Below, one piece after another: positions 5,186 through 6,710 of a DNA stretch of 6,710 nucleotides. Below the pieces are notes generated by a model that was given only the letters and a program-made list of their open reading frames with translations, was not told where the DNA came from and did no database searches. Both the position numbers and the translations under genes were made by a program. The stretch is from Burkholderiales bacterium (GTDB lineage Bacteria; Pseudomonadota; Gammaproteobacteria; Burkholderiales; CAIKXV01). The DNA lies in NCBI GenBank assembly GCA_019751575.1, contig JAIENF010000353.1, positions 1-6,710 of the forward strand, in the 5' to 3' direction. Position 1 is the first letter of the stretch. Each line of letters starts with the position of its first letter.

Positions 5186-6316
5186 ATGACAGGCCTCGAT
5201 AACCCGTGGCGCCCTGACCTGCCCCACAACCAGCTGCCCTCGCTGCCCCCGGCGCGCGAGCTGGAAACTCGTGCCGTGCTCAAGGCCTGCATCGAGGCCC
5301 GCGCCGCCCTGGCCGAATTGAAGCAGGCCGCCGAGCTGATTCCCAACCAGGCGATGCTCATCAACACCCTCCCGCTGCTGGAAGCCAAGGACAGCTCGGA
5401 GATCGAGAACATCGTCACCACCACCGACCAGCTCTTCCAATATGCCCAGAGTCCCGGGGAGGGCCGGGACAATGCCGACCCCGCCACCAAGGAAGCGCTG
5501 CGCTATCGCACCGCCTTGCAACGCGGGTACCAGTCGTTGCAAGACCGGCCGCTGTGTACCGCGACCGCCGTGGACGTCTGCCGCACCTTGAAGGGCGTGG
5601 ACATGGATATCCGGCGCACGCCCGGCACCCAGCTCATCAACGACCGCACGGGTGAAGTGATCTACTCCCCGCCGGAGGGCGAAGCGCGCCTGCGCGAGAT
5701 GCTGGCCAACTGGGAGCGCTTCCTGCACGAGCAGACCGAGCTTGATCCGCTGGTCCGCATGGCCGTGGGTCACTACCAGTTCGAGGCCATCCACCCCTTC
5801 GTCGATGGCAACGGGCGCACCGGCCGCGTCATCAACATCCTCTACCTGATCCAGGAAGAGTTGCTGAACCTGCCCATCCTGTACCTGAGCCGCCACGTCA
5901 TCGCACACAAGGCCGACTATTACGGCCTGCTTCTGGGTGTGACGCGGGACCAGGCCTGGGAGCCCTGGCTGCAGTTCATGCTGCAGGCCGTGGCCGAGAC
6001 CTCCAGGTGGACTACCGGCAAGATCGCTGCCATCCGCAAGCTGGCCGAGCACACCACCGAGCATGTGCGCGCACGGCTGCCCAGGATCTACACGCGCGAA
6101 CTGGTGGACGTGATCTTCGAGCAGCCTTACTGCCGCATCGGCAACCTGGTGGACAAGGGCATCGCGCAGCGCCAGGCCGCGTCACGCTATCTGCATGACT
6201 TGGCGGACCTAGGTGTGTTGCGCGAAATGCCGTTCGGGAAGGAGAAGCTGTTCATCCATCCCAAGCTGATGCAACTGCTTGGTCGGGACAACAACGAGTT
6301 CCAGCCGTATGCCTGA
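5186..6316 (+). CDS. Fic-family AMP-transferase, SoFic-like, with intramolecular inhibitory helix
   Basis: Predicted protein adenylyltransferase (AMPylase) moving AMP from ATP to a hydroxyl side chain of a target protein. The 376 residues carry, in order, a Fic_N-type region (about 1-90), the inhibitory motif S70-x-x-x-E74-N75 in DSSEIENI, a target-docking hairpin (about 143-163, RTPGTQL to IYSPPEG), the Fic active site [12 protein letters not shown] (203-214, catalytic H203, with D207, N209, R211 and R214 present), and a winged-helix-like C-terminus (about 290-365). Size and spacing match Shewanella oneidensis SoFic (372 residues; E73, H198). An N-terminal inhibitory helix makes it class II, held off until relieved, needing no separate antitoxin. 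Every active-site residue is present. The ATG at 5186 has only a weak AGAAG ribosome binding site. SoFic has been reported as an anti-phage gene, which fits the location. The C-terminal domain may bind the TGTCG sites upstream; that is inference. Confidence 0.93.
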   Translation: MTGLDNPWRPDLPHNQLPSLPPARELETRAVLKACIEARAALAELKQAAELIPNQAMLINTLPLLEAKDSSEIENIVTTTDQLFQYAQSPGEGRDNADPATKEALRYRTALQRGYQSLQDRPLCTATAVDVCRTLKGVDMDIRRTPGTQLINDRTGEVIYSPPEGEARLREMLANWERFLHEQTELDPLVRMAVGHYQFEAIHPFVDGNGRTGRVINILYLIQEELLNLPILYLSRHVIAHKADYYGLLLGVTRDQAWEPWLQFMLQAVAETSRWTTGKIAAIRKLAEHTTEHVRARLPRIYTRELVDVIFEQPYCRIGNLVDKGIAQRQAASRYLHDLADLGVLREMPFGKEKLFIHPKLMQLLGRDNNEFQPYA

Positions 6317-6340
6317 AAGCGCAGTCGATGAGCTGCGGGT

Positions 6341-6344
6341 GAGG
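6341..6344 (+). promoter_or_regulatory. Ribosome binding site of the phosphoesterase gene
   Basis: GAGG, within GGTGAGG, lies five bases before the ATG at 6350 and fixes that start. Confidence 0.5.
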
Positions 6345-6349
6345 TTCGG

Positions 6350-6710
6350 ATGACCGCCTACGACATCATCGGCGACATCCACGGCTACGCTGCCCCGCTC
6401 GAGTCACTCCTCCGTCGCATGGGCTACGTCCCGCACGGAACGAGCTGGCGCGCACCGCATGGGCGCAAGGCCATCTTCGTCGGCGACCTGATCGACCGCG
6501 GCCCCGAGCAGGTGCGCGTGGTGGAGACCGTGCGATCCATGGTCGACGACGATCAGGCCCTCTGCGTGCTCGGCAACCACGAGTTCAACGCCATCGGCTG
6601 GGCCACGCGTCGGCTCGATGCGGACGGGCACCCCATCCCGGAATCCGCGCCGGATGCCTGGCTGAAGAAGCACACCGCACGCAACCTGCGCAACCATGCC
6701 GCCTTTCTCG
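6350..6710 (+). CDS. Metallophosphoesterase (PPP-type), N-terminal part, cut by the window edge
   Basis: The first 120 codons of a calcineurin-like phosphoesterase; the frame is open at the right edge. Starting MTAYDIIGDIHG, it has the three leading metal-binding motifs of the family: G-D-I-H-G (D9, H11), G-D-L-I-D-R-G-P (45-52, D46, D49, R50) and G-N-H-E (75-78). This spacing is that of PPP-like serine/threonine phosphatases and diadenosine-tetraphosphatase-like enzymes, which use two metal ions to hydrolyse phosphoesters. The substrate cannot be told from this part. There is no signal peptide, so it is probably cytoplasmic. It lies 33 bases after the Fic stop in the same direction and could be cotranscribed. 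A 14-codon frame (6309-6353) overlaps the end of the Fic gene and closes on the ATGA at this gene's start, which might couple translation. Confidence 0.9.
   Translation, partial: MTAYDIIGDIHGYAAPLESLLRRMGYVPHGTSWRAPHGRKAIFVGDLIDRGPEQVRVVETVRSMVDDDQALCVLGNHEFNAIGWATRRLDADGHPIPESAPDAWLKKHTARNLRNHAAFL

Noticed and set aside
5138..6064. Reverse-strand open frame of 308 codons opposite the Fic gene
   Set aside because: The glycine-, valine- and histidine-rich translation is the mirror of a high-GC coding region, and the Fic motifs on the + strand are unambiguous.
6309..6353. 14-codon frame ([14 protein letters not shown]) between the Fic and phosphoesterase genes
   Set aside because: It is too short and has no ribosome binding site of its own; it may only help translation reach the next start.
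6404..6697. Reverse-strand frame at the right edge
   Set aside because: The + strand here carries GDIHG, GDLIDRGP and GNHE in one open frame, so the reverse frame is a shadow.

Overview
The window is GC-rich (clearly above 60% by eye) with the codon use of a Gammaproteobacterium or Betaproteobacterium. A Xanthomonadaceae- or Pseudomonas-like host would fit, but nothing here fixes the taxon. All complete genes read on the + strand. The gene content is accessory: nuclease, helicase, toxin-antitoxin and Fic genes plus one broken gene on the opposite strand, the pattern of a defence island rather than core chromosome.

Layout. (1) 47-3207 is a two-gene unit. An HNH endonuclease with a possible PUA/EVE-like N-terminal half overlaps by 4 bp (GTGA) with a 752-residue protein that fuses a PD-(D/E)XK-type nuclease domain to a DUF2075/Schlafen-type superfamily 1 helicase domain. 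The helicase protein ends in what looks like a decayed S24 (LexA-like) peptidase tail. (2) 3220-3300 on the - strand holds about 27 codons that look like the start of an SNF2-type helicase gene, with a textbook ribosome binding site but no body. (3) 3446-4138 is an unrecognised 230-residue protein, preceded by a 21-nt perfect palindrome. (4) 4379-5078 is a HigBA-type toxin-antitoxin pair (Gp49-like toxin first, HTH_37/XRE antitoxin second, overlapping by 20 bp). (5) 5088-5164 is an AT-richer spacer with five TGTCG motifs in strictly alternating orientation. (6) 5186-6316 is a SoFic-like Fic AMP-transferase with a built-in inhibitory helix. (7) 6350 to the right edge is the first 120 codons of a PPP-type metallophosphoesterase.

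How they may work together. The HNH and nuclease-helicase genes are translationally coupled and are the best candidate for an uncharacterised anti-phage or DNA-restriction module: one protein would recognise and cut, the other would translocate and cut. The HigBA pair and the SoFic-like gene (SoFic is itself reported as an anti-phage gene) add growth-arrest type functions beside it. The truncated SNF2 start suggests that the region has been rearranged. No rRNA, tRNA, CRISPR array, complete insertion sequence or convincing intrinsic terminator was seen. No gap longer than 300 bases lacks a gene.
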